Source: DATLHO01 sp035539855 (lineage in GTDB: Bacteria > Bacteroidota > Ignavibacteria > OLB7). From it: a stretch of 31,455 nucleotides of DNA. The position numbers and the translations under genes are program-made. Positions 8,481 through 17,737 of the stretch are shown here, piece after piece; the first letter of the stretch is position 1, and every line of letters starts with the position of its first letter. The DNA lies in contig DATLHO010000147.1 in assembly GCA_035539855.1 (NCBI GenBank), positions 1-31,455 of the forward strand, in the 5' to 3' direction. The notes beneath the pieces are model-generated. The model ran no database searches. It saw only the letters and a program-made list of their open reading frames with translations, and was not told the origin of the DNA.

Positions 8481-9290
8481 TCAGTCGTTCGTGTGCACGT
8501 CGCGCGCGGCATGGGTCATCGCGTAGCGCTCGATGAACTCCTGCACGACAGGATCGCTCGAGCGCTGCAGCTCCTGCGGCGTGCCGATGAACTGGATCGC
8601 GCCCTCGTCGAGCATCACCACCTTGTCGGCGACCTTGTAGACCGAGAAGATGTCGTGCGTGATCACCACCGACGTCACGTCGAGCTTCTGCGTCAGATCG
8701 CAGACGAGGTTGTCGATCTGCTCGGAGGTGACCGGGTCGAGACCGGTCGTGGGCTCGTCGTAGAAGACGTAGCGCGGAGTGCCCATCAGCGCGCGCGCGA
8801 CGCCGACGCGCTTGCGCATGCCGCCGGAGAGCTCCGAAGGCATCTTCGAGGAGAGCTGATGATACGCCTCCTCGAAGACGGCCGCGCTGACGCTCGACGG
8901 ATCGGGCAGAAGGCCGACGTTCGAGAGATTGCGACGGACCTCCTGCTCGAGCTTCGGCACGTCGCGATCACCGTGCTCCCACATGCCGAGGATCAGGTTG
9001 TCGGCGACGCTCATCGAGTCGAAGAGCGCCGCGCCCTGGAAGACGTAGCCGATCGTGCGGCGCATCTCGAAGAGCTCGTCGGTCGAGAGCTCGGCGATGC
9101 GCCGGCCATCGATCGTCACCGAGCCGGCGTCGGGCTTGAGCAGGCCGACCATGAGCTTCAGCAGCACGCTCTTGCCCGTGCCCGAGCGACCGATGATCAC
9201 GGTCGTCGCGCCGGTCTCGATCTCGAACGAGACCCCGCGCAGCACCTGCCGCGAGCCGAAGGATTTCTGAAGGTTGTCGATGATGATCAT
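8481..9290 (-). CDS. mlaF: ABC transporter ATPase, MlaF-like
   Basis: A 269-residue cytoplasmic ATPase, read from the ATG at 9290 (MIIIDNLQKSFG). It shows Walker A GRSGTGKS (34-41), Q-loop Gln85 in VFQGAALF, signature LSGGMRKR (154-161), Walker B YVFYDEP with Asp178/Glu179, TTGLDPV, and switch His212 in ITHD. The FQGAALFDSM segment and LSGGMRKRVGVARAL are typical of the MlaF/Mkl/TTG2 subfamily. In the Mla system it powers phospholipid movement between inner and outer membranes, working with permease MlaE, whose gene lies 37 bases upstream on the same strand. The usual MCE-domain partner (MlaD) is not next in line here. Very confident in family. Confidence 0.93.
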   Translation of the reverse strand: MIIIDNLQKSFGSRQVLRGVSFEIETGATTVIIGRSGTGKSVLLKLMVGLLKPDAGSVTIDGRRIAELSTDELFEMRRTIGYVFQGAALFDSMSVADNLILGMWEHGDRDVPKLEQEVRRNLSNVGLLPDPSSVSAAVFEEAYHQLSSKMPSELSGGMRKRVGVARALMGTPRYVFYDEPTTGLDPVTSEQIDNLVCDLTQKLDVTSVVITHDIFSVYKVADKVVMLDEGAIQFIGTPQELQRSSDPVVQEFIERYAMTHAARDVHTND

Positions 9291-9327
9291 GCGGTGGTCG
9301 TCGGAGAAGCGTGTGCACCGGCATCGG

Positions 9328-10110
9328 TCAGAGGATGTACCCGAAGAGCGCATCGAGCACGAGGATTGCCGCCGAGGCGATCGTGAACGAGCGCACCGCC
9401 GCGGCGCCGACGCCCTCGGCGCCGCCGGTCGTCCGGAAGCCGATGTAGCAGCCGATCAACGCGGTGGCTCCGCCGAAGACGAGAGACTTGATGATGCCGA
9501 TCAGGATGTCGTACGCGCTGAAGTGGTTGCGGATCGAGCCGAAGAAGTCGTCGGAGCTGAATCCGAACTTCATGATCATCAGCATGTAGGCGCCGAAGAT
9601 CGCCACGGCGTTCGCGTAGATGATGAGCACCGGCATCATCGCCATTGCCGCCAGCACGCGCGGCATCGCCAGGTAGCGGCTCGGGTGGATCGCCATCATC
9701 TCGAGCGCGTCGATCTGCTCGGAGACCTGCATGGTGCCGATCTGCGCCGCGATCGAGCCGCCCATGCGTCCGGCGATCACCAGCGCGGTGAGCACCGGCG
9801 AGAGCTCGGTGAAGACGACCGTGCTGATCGAGCCGCCGATGAACGGCCGCGCGAGCGCCATCAGGTTGAACTTCGCGAAGAGATTCGTCGCCTGCAGCGC
9901 CGCGATCGCCCCGGTGAACGCGCCGACGAGCGTCACGAGCGTCAGCGACTGCACGCCGATCTGCCACATCTGCTCGACGACCAGCTTGCGGCTGCGAAGC
10001 GCCGTCGGGAAGAATCGCAGCACGCTCAGCAGCAGCATCATGATACGTCCGAGCTCCGCAAAGAACCCTGTCACGCCACGTCCGACCGCGGCAACGCCAT
10101 CGCCGATCAT
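9328..10110 (-). CDS. mlaE: ABC transporter permease, MlaE-like
   Basis: A 260-residue integral membrane protein, start ATG at 10110 with GAGG six bases upstream; the longer open frame has no better start. Several hydrophobic segments are seen (TLVTLVGAFTGAIAAL, VVFTELSPVLTALVIAG, VLAAMAMMPVLIIYANAVAIF, the C-terminal SAAILVLDALFGYIL). The family block ELSPVLTALVIAGRMGGSIA, followed by GTMQVSEQIDALEMM, is the signature of MlaE/YrbE permeases. It forms the inner-membrane channel of the phospholipid transporter with MlaF, encoded directly downstream. The two genes form an operon. Confidence 0.93.
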   Translation of the reverse strand: MIGDGVAAVGRGVTGFFAELGRIMMLLLSVLRFFPTALRSRKLVVEQMWQIGVQSLTLVTLVGAFTGAIAALQATNLFAKFNLMALARPFIGGSISTVVFTELSPVLTALVIAGRMGGSIAAQIGTMQVSEQIDALEMMAIHPSRYLAMPRVLAAMAMMPVLIIYANAVAIFGAYMLMIMKFGFSSDDFFGSIRNHFSAYDILIGIIKSLVFGGATALIGCYIGFRTTGGAEGVGAAAVRSFTIASAAILVLDALFGYIL

Positions 10111-10200
10111 TGAGACCTCGAGTTGATCTGTCGGAAGGTAGCGGCGGCGGGCCAGAGTGCGAAGAGCGAAATGCGGGTGCGGCGTCGACCCGACAAACGA

Positions 10201-10231
10201 CGAAGTGCCCCGGGACTCCCGGGGCACTTCG
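10201..10231 (-). terminator. Strong hairpin after the transglycosylase gene
   Basis: A perfect 14-bp stem (10201-10214 with 10218-10231) has a 3-base loop. It lies between the lytic transglycosylase stop (10295) and the mlaE start (10110) on the same strand, so it probably separates the two transcripts. Only a short TCGTTTG follows on the minus strand. Confidence 0.72.
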
Positions 10232-10294
10232 TCGCAGAACTCTTCAGATGGACTCTCGACCGATCGCGAGCGCGGCGTCGCAACTGCCGCGACG

Positions 10295-11218
10295 CTAGTC
10301 GACGGGGACCAGGATCTCGTACGGAGCGCCTCCGGGCGCCGGCAGCGAGCGCTTGAGGATCCACGGGTTGGCGAGCTTCACCTTCTTGTAGGTCGAGCCC
10401 TGTCCCTGCGCCCACTCGGCGAGGTTGCCAATGGACTCGGTGACCGTGACCGACTTCGACTTCGGGTTGCGATAGTAATCGCGCTCGCGAAGAGTGAATC
10501 CGTACTTCGCCGGATTCGACATGATCTCCTTGATCGCCATGATCCGGAACGGATAGCGCGAGGTCTCCTCGTTGACGTAGAGATCGAAGAAGCTGCGCTG
10601 CCGCTGGAACGTCAGGTCGTCGTTGGTCGCGCCCTCGCCCATGTTATAGGCGGCCATCGCCAGGTACCAGCTGTTGTAGCGCGCGTAGTTGTCGCGCAGA
10701 TACCGCGCGGCCGCCCGGGTCGACTTCTCGGGATGACGGCGCTCGTCGACGAAGTCGTCGATGCGCAGTCCATAGCGGCGACCGGTGGCGGGAATGAACT
10801 GCCAGAGCCCGACCGCCCCGGCGCTCGACTGCGACTGGAACAGCGCGCTCTCGGCGACCGAGAGGTACTTCAGGTCGGTCGGCACGCCCTCCTCCTTCAG
10901 GATGCGATCGTACATCTCGAAGACCTCGCCCGAGCGCTTCAGATAGAGCATGATCTGCCCTTCGGACTGGAGGTTGAGCAGCAGCTCGCGCTCGAAGCGC
11001 TTGCGGATCTCCGGATCCTCGATCGGCATCGGCTCGCCACCGAACTCGAGGCTCGTCGGCGTCTCGATCGCCGAGATGCTCGGACGCGCCGCAAACAGCG
11101 ACGGCGCGTCGTTCGTCGGCGCGTACGGCGCGAGCGAGAACAGCAGAATGACCGCACCGAGGAATCCCGTGGCCACGGCCACGCGCTCGTTCTGCAGTAG
11201 GATCGTCGGACGCTTCAT
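10295..11218 (-). CDS. Lytic murein transglycosylase (SLT domain, MltD-like)
   Basis: A 307-residue protein with an N-terminal membrane anchor or signal at about residues 13-32 (VAVATGFLGAVILLFSLAP). The SLT/GH23 domain starts near residue 105. The catalytic Glu is Glu123 in SVAESALFQSQ, followed by SSAGAVGLWQFIPAT (131-145), the turn RRYGLRIDDFVDERRHPEKST, and MAAYNMGEG (188-196). These enzymes cleave the MurNAc-GlcNAc bond of peptidoglycan to leave a 1,6-anhydro product. There are no C-terminal LysM repeats, which many MltD proteins carry. It acts in the periplasm. It is separated by a strong hairpin from mlaE and is probably transcribed alone. Confidence 0.92.
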   Translation of the reverse strand: MKRPTILLQNERVAVATGFLGAVILLFSLAPYAPTNDAPSLFAARPSISAIETPTSLEFGGEPMPIEDPEIRKRFERELLLNLQSEGQIMLYLKRSGEVFEMYDRILKEEGVPTDLKYLSVAESALFQSQSSAGAVGLWQFIPATGRRYGLRIDDFVDERRHPEKSTRAAARYLRDNYARYNSWYLAMAAYNMGEGATNDDLTFQRQRSFFDLYVNEETSRYPFRIMAIKEIMSNPAKYGFTLRERDYYRNPKSKSVTVTESIGNLAEWAQGQGSTYKKVKLANPWILKRSLPAPGGAPYEILVPVD

Positions 11219-11441
11219 CGGTACCTCGTCGAATCAGGAAATCACGGAGAACTCATCGCGCAAGGCGGGTGCCATCGGACCTTTCTATCGACGCGGCGGT
11301 CGGCGCCTGATTGCCGCCGCGGGAGCATTAAAATCCGTCGCGCGGGCGGCCTGGCGCTATCGTCGGTCCCACCCCTTGCACCGGCGCCGGCAGATCGTCA
11401 TCTTCGGCGACCATACTCTCGGTAACTCTCCGGCTCGAACC

Positions 11442-12200
11442 ATGACCTTCTCCCGACTCTGCGCCCTCGTCTCGCTCCTGCTTCTGGCCGGCGGCTCGCT
11501 CTCGGCGCAGACGCTCGGCTCGCTGTGGTTCGTCCAGGCCGGCGGCGGCGTCGGCGCGCACGACAACGGACCGTTCTCGCGACGGCTGCAGTCGTACTCG
11601 CCGCGGCAGGCCAACGGCGAGCTGTTCGTCTACGAGAGCGCCGAGTTCTCGAATGTCGGCTACTCGATCGGCGGCGCCGCCGGGCTCATGCTCGAGTCGG
11701 GACTGCTCGTCGGCGCCAGCGGCGAGATCGTCATGTTCCCCGTGGTCGAGTCGATCACGGGCCTCGGCAACGAGCGCGACGAGTACACGCTCTCCGGATG
11801 GGAGGGAGGCCTCGACATCGGCTGGACCCTCGCCAACGCCAACGCGACGATCGTCTATCCGTTCGTGCACCTGGCGTACGCGGGCTACGGCCTCGACTTC
11901 GCCAACAACCAGTCCGACTCGATCCCCTTCTTCGAAGGCGAGCCGGTGGCTCCCGGGCAGACCGCGACGTACACGGGCGCGGCGCCGCGCGTCGCGATCG
12001 GCGTGGGACTCGAGAGCGTCGTCGGCAGTGGCTCGACGAGCGGATTTCTCGTCGGAGCCCGCGTCTCGTACGGTCGCATGTTCACGCGTCCCGAATGGGA
12101 GCACGACGGCGAGGCCGTCAACAACGGCGGGCACACGCCCTTCTACAACACGCTCACCCTCTCGATCGCGATCGGATTCGGGGGCGGCGAGGCACGCTGA
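11442..12200 (+). CDS. Outer-membrane beta-barrel-like protein
   Basis: A 252-residue protein from the ATG at 11442, which opens a signal peptide (MTFSRLCALVSLLLLAGG, cleavage near LSAQ); the frame is open further upstream but without a sensible start. The mature part has alternating strands rich in Gly and aromatics (GYSIGGAAGLMLESGLLVG, YPFVHLAYAGYGLDF, FLVGARVSYGRMF, LTLSIAIGFGGG), as expected for a small outer-membrane barrel. The final residue is Arg rather than the usual aromatic. I do not recognise a specific family. It is followed at 12356 by the GWxTD-type gene on the same strand; whether they share a transcript is unclear. Confidence 0.72.
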   Translation: MTFSRLCALVSLLLLAGGSLSAQTLGSLWFVQAGGGVGAHDNGPFSRRLQSYSPRQANGELFVYESAEFSNVGYSIGGAAGLMLESGLLVGASGEIVMFPVVESITGLGNERDEYTLSGWEGGLDIGWTLANANATIVYPFVHLAYAGYGLDFANNQSDSIPFFEGEPVAPGQTATYTGAAPRVAIGVGLESVVGSGSTSGFLVGARVSYGRMFTRPEWEHDGEAVNNGGHTPFYNTLTLSIAIGFGGGEAR

Positions 12201-12355
12201 GACGCTTTTTCCCCGTCGCCACAGGCACTGCGGAGCCGTTGTGGTTCGTCCCTTGTTTGTCAACGCGGGGCGGCGCCGCTCATCGATGACGCGATCGATC
12301 CGGCGCCGACGTCGCGCTCGACCAGCCACAGCCAACAGACGATCCGGACGAGCCC

Positions 12356-13726
12356 ATGCGCAACCGATTCACCTCCATCGTCCTCCTCCTGCTGCTCGTC
12401 GCACCGGCCGCCACGGCACAGCCGGCGCTGGGCGAGAGTCTCGGTGAGTTCTACAGTTACGGCGACCGCTACTACCTCGAGGTCGTGACGCTGCCGGGCA
12501 CCTCCGGCAAGGCTCGCACGATCGTCCCGTTCCGCCTGGCGCACGACCTGCTCACGTTCCGGCGCACGCAGTCGGCCTCGCGCCGCGACGGCGAGAGCTT
12601 CGTCGCGACGCCGGAGATCTACGTCGAGGCGATCGCCGCCGACGGCGTCATCGCCGACCGCGCGCTCTGGCGCGACACGGTCGCCGTCGCCTCGTTCTCG
12701 TTGACCAACGCGAAGGATCTGTTCGTGCCCGGCGCCGTCGAGCTGATGCTGCGTCCGGGCGCGTATCGCTTTCGCTACGTTCTGGCCGACGAAGGACCGG
12801 GCAGCGGCATGACCGAGCAGACGGCCGCGATGCGCGTCGACGACTTCGGCTCGCCGTCGCCCGCGATCGGCATGCCCCTATTCCTGCGCGCGATCAACGG
12901 AGACACGCTGGTCGCCGGAGCGATCGGCGGCGCGGCGTACTTCGGCGAGCGACTGCGCGTGTTCGTGCCCCTCGGCGGCGCGAGCGCGGGAGGGACTCTG
13001 CGGTACGATCTGCTCAGCGCGCCGAAGGGCGAGGGCGCCGTCGGCAGGATGCTGCAGAGCGGCATCGCCGAGCTGCGCCCCGGCAGGACGCTCTCGCCGG
13101 CGATCGTCGGCGAGCGCGACATCCGATTCACGCTGGTCCCCGGCGGCGAGCGCTCGGCCGGCGCGATCATCGACGCGCGCATCGACGATCTCGCCCAGGG
13201 CGACTACCTGCTGATGCTGACCTTCGGCTCCGGACACGGCTCGGTCACCGACAGCGTCCGCTTCCGACTCCGGTGGATCGACCAGCCGGTCTCACTCAGC
13301 AAGACGAGCTACGCGATCCGCTCGCTCTACCCGATCGCCAGTGACGAGGCCATCGACTCGCTGACGACCGGCAACACCGAGCGCCAGACACGCGCGCTGG
13401 AGCGCTTCTGGGCCGAGCGCGACCCGACGCCGGGAACCGAGTTCAACGAGGCCATGGCCGAGTACTACCGGCGCGTCGACTACGCGCTGTTCAACTTCCG
13501 GAGCATCGGACAGAAGGATGGCGCGTTCACCGATCGCGGAAAGATCTACATGCTCTACGGCGCGCCGACCGAGGTCGACCGCAGCATGCAGCCGAACTCC
13601 TATCCCCGCGAAGTGTGGACCTACCGCCTGTCGCGGCAGGGCCGGACGCTGTTGAGCCGCGAGTTCGTCTTCGTCGACGAGTCGAGGACCGGCGCCTATC
13701 GGCTCGTCGAGTATCACGATCTGTAA
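12356..13726 (+). CDS. GWxTD domain-like secreted protein
   Basis: A 456-residue protein with a signal peptide (MRNRFTSIVLLLLLVAPAATAQ). Its C-terminal part matches the GWxTD domain found in Bacteroidota and Acidobacteriota: ALERFWAERDPTPGTEFNEA, YYRRVDYALFNF, then DRGKIYMLYGAPTEV and EVWTYRL. The name-giving motif is altered: the sequence reads GAFTD (389-393), so Trp is replaced by Ala. The central region is beta-rich and resembles the repeats preceding GWxTD in family members. Function of the domain is not established; an envelope or secretion role is plausible. The protein ends about 160 bases before the kgd-like gene. Confidence 0.82.
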   Translation: MRNRFTSIVLLLLLVAPAATAQPALGESLGEFYSYGDRYYLEVVTLPGTSGKARTIVPFRLAHDLLTFRRTQSASRRDGESFVATPEIYVEAIAADGVIADRALWRDTVAVASFSLTNAKDLFVPGAVELMLRPGAYRFRYVLADEGPGSGMTEQTAAMRVDDFGSPSPAIGMPLFLRAINGDTLVAGAIGGAAYFGERLRVFVPLGGASAGGTLRYDLLSAPKGEGAVGRMLQSGIAELRPGRTLSPAIVGERDIRFTLVPGGERSAGAIIDARIDDLAQGDYLLMLTFGSGHGSVTDSVRFRLRWIDQPVSLSKTSYAIRSLYPIASDEAIDSLTTGNTERQTRALERFWAERDPTPGTEFNEAMAEYYRRVDYALFNFRSIGQKDGAFTDRGKIYMLYGAPTEVDRSMQPNSYPREVWTYRLSRQGRTLLSREFVFVDESRTGAYRLVEYHDL

Positions 13727-13756
13727 TGGATCACGCGCCGAGTCTGGACTGTCCGT

Positions 13757-13763
13757 TAAATTG
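13757..13763 (+). promoter_or_regulatory. Candidate -7 box TAAATTG
   Basis: TAAATTG resembles the Bacteroidota TAnnTTTG -7 element, one T short. It lies 123 bases upstream of the kgd-like start in the 160-bp spacer. No clear -33 element is seen, so this is only a candidate. Confidence 0.3.
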
Positions 13764-13886
13764 TGCCGTTTGTCCGGTGACCTCCCCCAGCGTCCCTTCC
13801 CGTTCGGCGCGGGCTGGAGCGATCACCGACACCCGCCTCGAGGAACATCGTCCGATTACAGATCCGCCCGGCCGGGGGCGAACGCT

Positions 13887-16800
13887 ATGAGCACGTTTGG
13901 GCTGAATGCCGCCTACATCAACGATCTCTACTACGAATACCTGAGAAATCCGGGGTCGTTCGACCCGACCTGGCAGGCGTTCTTCGCGAAGTACGACCCG
14001 ACGTCGGATGAGATCCCCGCGGATCTCGTCGCGCCGACGGCGAGCACGCCGATGGCCAGCGCACCGGCGGCGAGCGCACCGGCGGCGAGCGGCACGGCCG
14101 GGACCCAGCAGGCTCCCGCCGGCACTCCGCCGAGCAACGGCGCCCCCGGTCCCAACGGCCAGGTCGCCGCGCCTCCGCCGGCAGCCTCGTCGCCCGCCGC
14201 GACCGCGCAGCCAGCCGCGCAGACGACGCCGGAGTCGAAGCCGGCCGGCCCGCGCGCGGCAGTGCCCGTGCCCGAGGGCGCGCGCGAGCTCAGGAGCGTG
14301 TCGCTGAAGATCGCGCAGAACATGGCGATGAGTCTCACGGTGCCGACGGCGACGTCGTTCCGCGAGATCCCGGTGAAGCTCCTGGAGGAGAACCGCACGC
14401 TCGTCAACGGCTACCTCAAGGCGGTCGACGAGGGCAAGCTCAGCTTCACGCACATCATCGGCTGGGCGATCGTCCGTGCGATCGCGCGCTTCCCGTCGCT
14501 CAACAACAGCTTCCTGGAGACCGACGGCAAATCGTATCTCGTCGAGCGGGGGGATGTGAACTTCGGTCTGGCGATCGACCTCGAGCGTCCCGACGGCGGC
14601 CGCTCGCTCGTCGTGCCGAGCATCAAGGGCGCCAACCGGATGACCTTCCGGCAGTTCTTCGAGACCTACGAGGACCTCGTCTACAAGGCGCGCACCGGCA
14701 AGCTCGGACCCGACGACTTCAGCGGCACGACCATCACGCTGACCAACCCCGGCACGATCGGCACGATCGCCTCGGTGCCACGGCTGATGATGGGACAGGG
14801 AACGATCATCGCCACCGGCGCGATCAACTACCCGGCGGCCTACCAGGCGATGGATGCCGAGACGCTCAGCGAGCTCGGCATCAGCAAGGTCATGGAGATC
14901 ACCTCCACGTACGACCACCGCATCATCCAGGGCGCCGAGTCGGGACTGTTCCTGCAGAAGGTGCACGAGCTGCTGACCGGCGGCGACGGGTTCTACGACG
15001 AGATCTTCCGAAGCCTCCGCATCCCGTACCGTCCGCTCGCGCTGCAGCGTGATCGCAACCCCGCGCTCTTCGGCGCCGATCGCACCGAGTACATCCAGAA
15101 GCAGCAGGCGGTCATGCGGATGATCACGAGCTATCGTGTCCGCGGCCACCTCCAGGCGCACCTCGATCCCCTCGGCACCGAGCCGATCTACCACGAGGAG
15201 CTCGACCCGGCGACGTACGGGCTGACGATCTGGGACTTCGACCGCACGTTCATGACCGGCGGCGTCGCCGGACTCGAGAAGGCGAACCTTCGCACGATCC
15301 TCTCGATCCTCCGCGACACCTATACGCAGCGCATCGGCGTCGAGTACATGCACATCCAGGATCGCGAGCAGAAGTTCTGGCTGCGCGATCGGATGGAGAG
15401 CACGCGCAACCAGCCGAAGCTCTCGAAGGACCAGAAGCGTCGCGTGCTGCGCAAGCTCAGCGAGGCGGAGATCTTCGAGAAGTTCCTGCAGACGAAGTAC
15501 ACCGGCCACAAGCGCTTCTCGCTCGAGGGATCCGAGACGATGATCCCGATGCTCGACGAGCTCGTCAGCGGCGCGGCCCGCGGCGGCGCGCGCGAGATCT
15601 TCATCGGCATGGCCCACCGCGGGCGACTCAACGTGCTGGCCAACGTCCTCGGCAAGAGCGCCCACAAGATCTTCGCGGAGTTCGAGGACATCCGCCTCGA
15701 CCCGAACTCGGTCCAGGGCTCCGGCGACGTCAAGTACCATCTCGGCGAGCGCGCGACGGTCACCGCCGACAACGACGTGCGCCTGAACATCTGGCTGGCG
15801 CCGAACCCCAGTCATCTCGAGGCGGTCGATCCGGTCGTCGAGGGGATGGCCCGCGCGCGGCAGGATCGATCCGGCGAGAACAAGCTCGACGAGTTCATCC
15901 CCGTGCTCATCCACGGCGACGCCGCGTTCGCCGGACAGGGAGTCGTCGCCGAGACGTTCAACATGAGCCAGCTCGACGGCTACCACACCGGCGGCACGAT
16001 CCACCTCGTCGTCAACAACCAGATCGGCTTCACCGCGTCGCCGCTGGACACCAAGTCGGGCATCTACGCGACCGACGTCGCGAAGATCGTCCAGGCCCCG
16101 ATCTTCCACGTCAACGGCGACGATCCGGAAGCGGCCGTGCACGTCATGGCATTGGCGCTCGAGTATCGCCAGCGGTTCCATCGCGACGTCGTCGTCGACC
16201 TGTTCTGCTTCCGCCGTCACGGTCACAACGAGACCGACGAGCCGAGCTTCACCAACCCGCTGCTGTATCGCCGCATCAAGGAGCATCCGCCGATCCACGT
16301 CGTCTACACGCAGCGCCTCGTGCGCAACGGGACGCTGTCGAACGAGGAGGCCGAGGCGATGGAGCAGGAGCTGCGCGGGCGGCTCGAATCGCTGCTGGCC
16401 TCGACCAAGGCCGTCCCTGCGCCGGCGCCAAGCGGTGATCCGCTTGCCGACCAGGCCGTCAATCCTCTCGACATGGCCCGCACCCCGCAGACCGGCGCGC
16501 CGGAGTTCATGATCGAGCACGTCGTGGGAGTTCTGTCGACGGTCCCGACCGAGGTCGACGTGCACCCGAAGCTCGCCCGGCAGATCGAGGCGCGCGCGAA
16601 GCAGATCGTCGACGATCGCATCGACTGGGCGCTCGCCGAGCTCCTCGCCTTCGGCACCCTCTGCCTCGAGGGCCATCCCGTGCGCCTGTCCGGTCAGGAC
16701 TCCAAGCGCGGCACGTTCTCTCACCGTCACTCGGTCATCCGCGATCAGCAGAGCGGCGCGAGCTTCGTGCAGCTCAATCACCTGAGCGAGACCCAGGCGA

Positions 16801-17693
16801 AGTTCCATGTCTTCGACTCCCCGCTGTCGGAGTACGCAGTGCTCGGCTTCGAGTACGGGTACTCCGTCGTCGATCCCGGCGCGCTCGTGCTGTGGGAGGC
16901 GCAGTTCGGAGACTTCGTCAACGGCGCGCAGATCGTCATCGACCAGTTCATCTCCTCGGGCGAGGACAAGTGGGGCCAGCAGAGCTCCGTCGCGATGCTC
17001 CTGCCGCACGGGTTCGAGGGACAGGGACCGGAGCATTCGTCGGCGCGTCTGGAGCGCTTCATGACGCTGTGCGCCGAGGACAACATGGTCGTCGCCTACC
17101 CCTCGACCGCCGCGCAGTACTTCCACCTGCTCCGCATGCAGGCCAAGCGCGAGCCGCGCAAGCCGCTGGTCGTGCTGACGCCGAAGAGCCTGTTGCGCGA
17201 TCCGCTGGTGGCCAGTCCGCTTGCCGATCTGACCGGCGGCACGTTCCGCCGCGTCATCGGTGAGGTCGACCCGATCGAGCCCGCCGGCGTGCGGCGCATC
17301 GTCCTGTGCACCGGGAAGATGTACTTCGACCTGCTCAAGGCGCGCCGCAAGGGCGGCGCCGGCGACGTCGCGCTCGTGCGCGTCGAGAACCTCTATCCGT
17401 TCCCCGAGCAGGAGGTGCGCGAGCAGTTCGCGCTCTACCGCAACGCCACCGACGTGCTCTGGGTCCAGGAGGAGCCGAAGAACATGGGCGCCTGGCCGAC
17501 GATCGCGCACTGGATCATCGAAGTGCTCGGACCGGGACAGCGGCTGTCGTTCCTCGGCCGGCCCGCGTCGGGAAGCCCGGCGGCCGGCAGCGGCCGTACG
17601 CACAAGACCGAGCAGGAGGAGGTCATCCGCAGGGCGCTGGGATTGCCGGAGGTGGTGGTGGAGACCAGTGCCGGGAAGCTGCCGGAGAGCTGA
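13887..17693 (+). CDS. kgd: Multifunctional 2-oxoglutarate dehydrogenase/decarboxylase (E2-E1 fusion)
   Basis: A 1268-residue TCA-cycle enzyme. The ATG at 13887 begins the conserved E1 N-terminal helix (LNAAYINDLYYEYLRNPGSFDPTWQ). Next come a Pro/Ala-rich linker (about 50-128) and an E2-type succinyltransferase domain (about 140-375, active-site His344 in TYDHRIIQGAESG). The E1 domain follows from about residue 400. It includes GMAHRGRLNV (574-583), the thiamine-diphosphate site from GDAAFAGQG (677) to NN (710-711), HRRHGHNETDEP-type residues, and the C-terminal QEEPKNMGAW block. This order is that of the actinobacterial KGD protein, which decarboxylates 2-oxoglutarate and passes succinyl groups on. 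No lipoyl domain is present, so a separate lipoylated E2 and E3 would be needed for full dehydrogenase activity. Family call is secure. Confidence 0.95.
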   Translation: MSTFGLNAAYINDLYYEYLRNPGSFDPTWQAFFAKYDPTSDEIPADLVAPTASTPMASAPAASAPAASGTAGTQQAPAGTPPSNGAPGPNGQVAAPPPAASSPAATAQPAAQTTPESKPAGPRAAVPVPEGARELRSVSLKIAQNMAMSLTVPTATSFREIPVKLLEENRTLVNGYLKAVDEGKLSFTHIIGWAIVRAIARFPSLNNSFLETDGKSYLVERGDVNFGLAIDLERPDGGRSLVVPSIKGANRMTFRQFFETYEDLVYKARTGKLGPDDFSGTTITLTNPGTIGTIASVPRLMMGQGTIIATGAINYPAAYQAMDAETLSELGISKVMEITSTYDHRIIQGAESGLFLQKVHELLTGGDGFYDEIFRSLRIPYRPLALQRDRNPALFGADRTEYIQKQQAVMRMITSYRVRGHLQAHLDPLGTEPIYHEELDPATYGLTIWDFDRTFMTGGVAGLEKANLRTILSILRDTYTQRIGVEYMHIQDREQKFWLRDRMESTRNQPKLSKDQKRRVLRKLSEAEIFEKFLQTKYTGHKRFSLEGSETMIPMLDELVSGAARGGAREIFIGMAHRGRLNVLANVLGKSAHKIFAEFEDIRLDPNSVQGSGDVKYHLGERATVTADNDVRLNIWLAPNPSHLEAVDPVVEGMARARQDRSGENKLDEFIPVLIHGDAAFAGQGVVAETFNMSQLDGYHTGGTIHLVVNNQIGFTASPLDTKSGIYATDVAKIVQAPIFHVNGDDPEAAVHVMALALEYRQRFHRDVVVDLFCFRRHGHNETDEPSFTNPLLYRRIKEHPPIHVVYTQRLVRNGTLSNEEAEAMEQELRGRLESLLASTKAVPAPAPSGDPLADQAVNPLDMARTPQTGAPEFMIEHVVGVLSTVPTEVDVHPKLARQIEARAKQIVDDRIDWALAELLAFGTLCLEGHPVRLSGQDSKRGTFSHRHSVIRDQQSGASFVQLNHLSETQAKFHVFDSPLSEYAVLGFEYGYSVVDPGALVLWEAQFGDFVNGAQIVIDQFISSGEDKWGQQSSVAMLLPHGFEGQGPEHSSARLERFMTLCAEDNMVVAYPSTAAQYFHLLRMQAKREPRKPLVVLTPKSLLRDPLVASPLADLTGGTFRRVIGEVDPIEPAGVRRIVLCTGKMYFDLLKARRKGGAGDVALVRVENLYPFPEQEVREQFALYRNATDVLWVQEEPKNMGAWPTIAHWIIEVLGPGQRLSFLGRPASGSPAAGSGRTHKTEQEEVIRRALGLPEVVVETSAGKLPES

Positions 17694-17737
17694 GACGAGT
17701 GGCGGGGGCTCTCTTCTCCTCCCAATGACCGAGTCTT

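Noticed and set aside
13838..13852. CCTCGAGGAACATC upstream of kgd, resembling part of the RNA motif
   Set aside because: Only the GAGGAACATC piece matches; hairpin 1, the purine linker and the terminal hairpin are absent.
13731..17603. Very long antisense frame opposite the kgd-like gene
   Set aside because: The sense strand encodes every conserved block of a well-known enzyme; the antisense product is low-complexity and charged.
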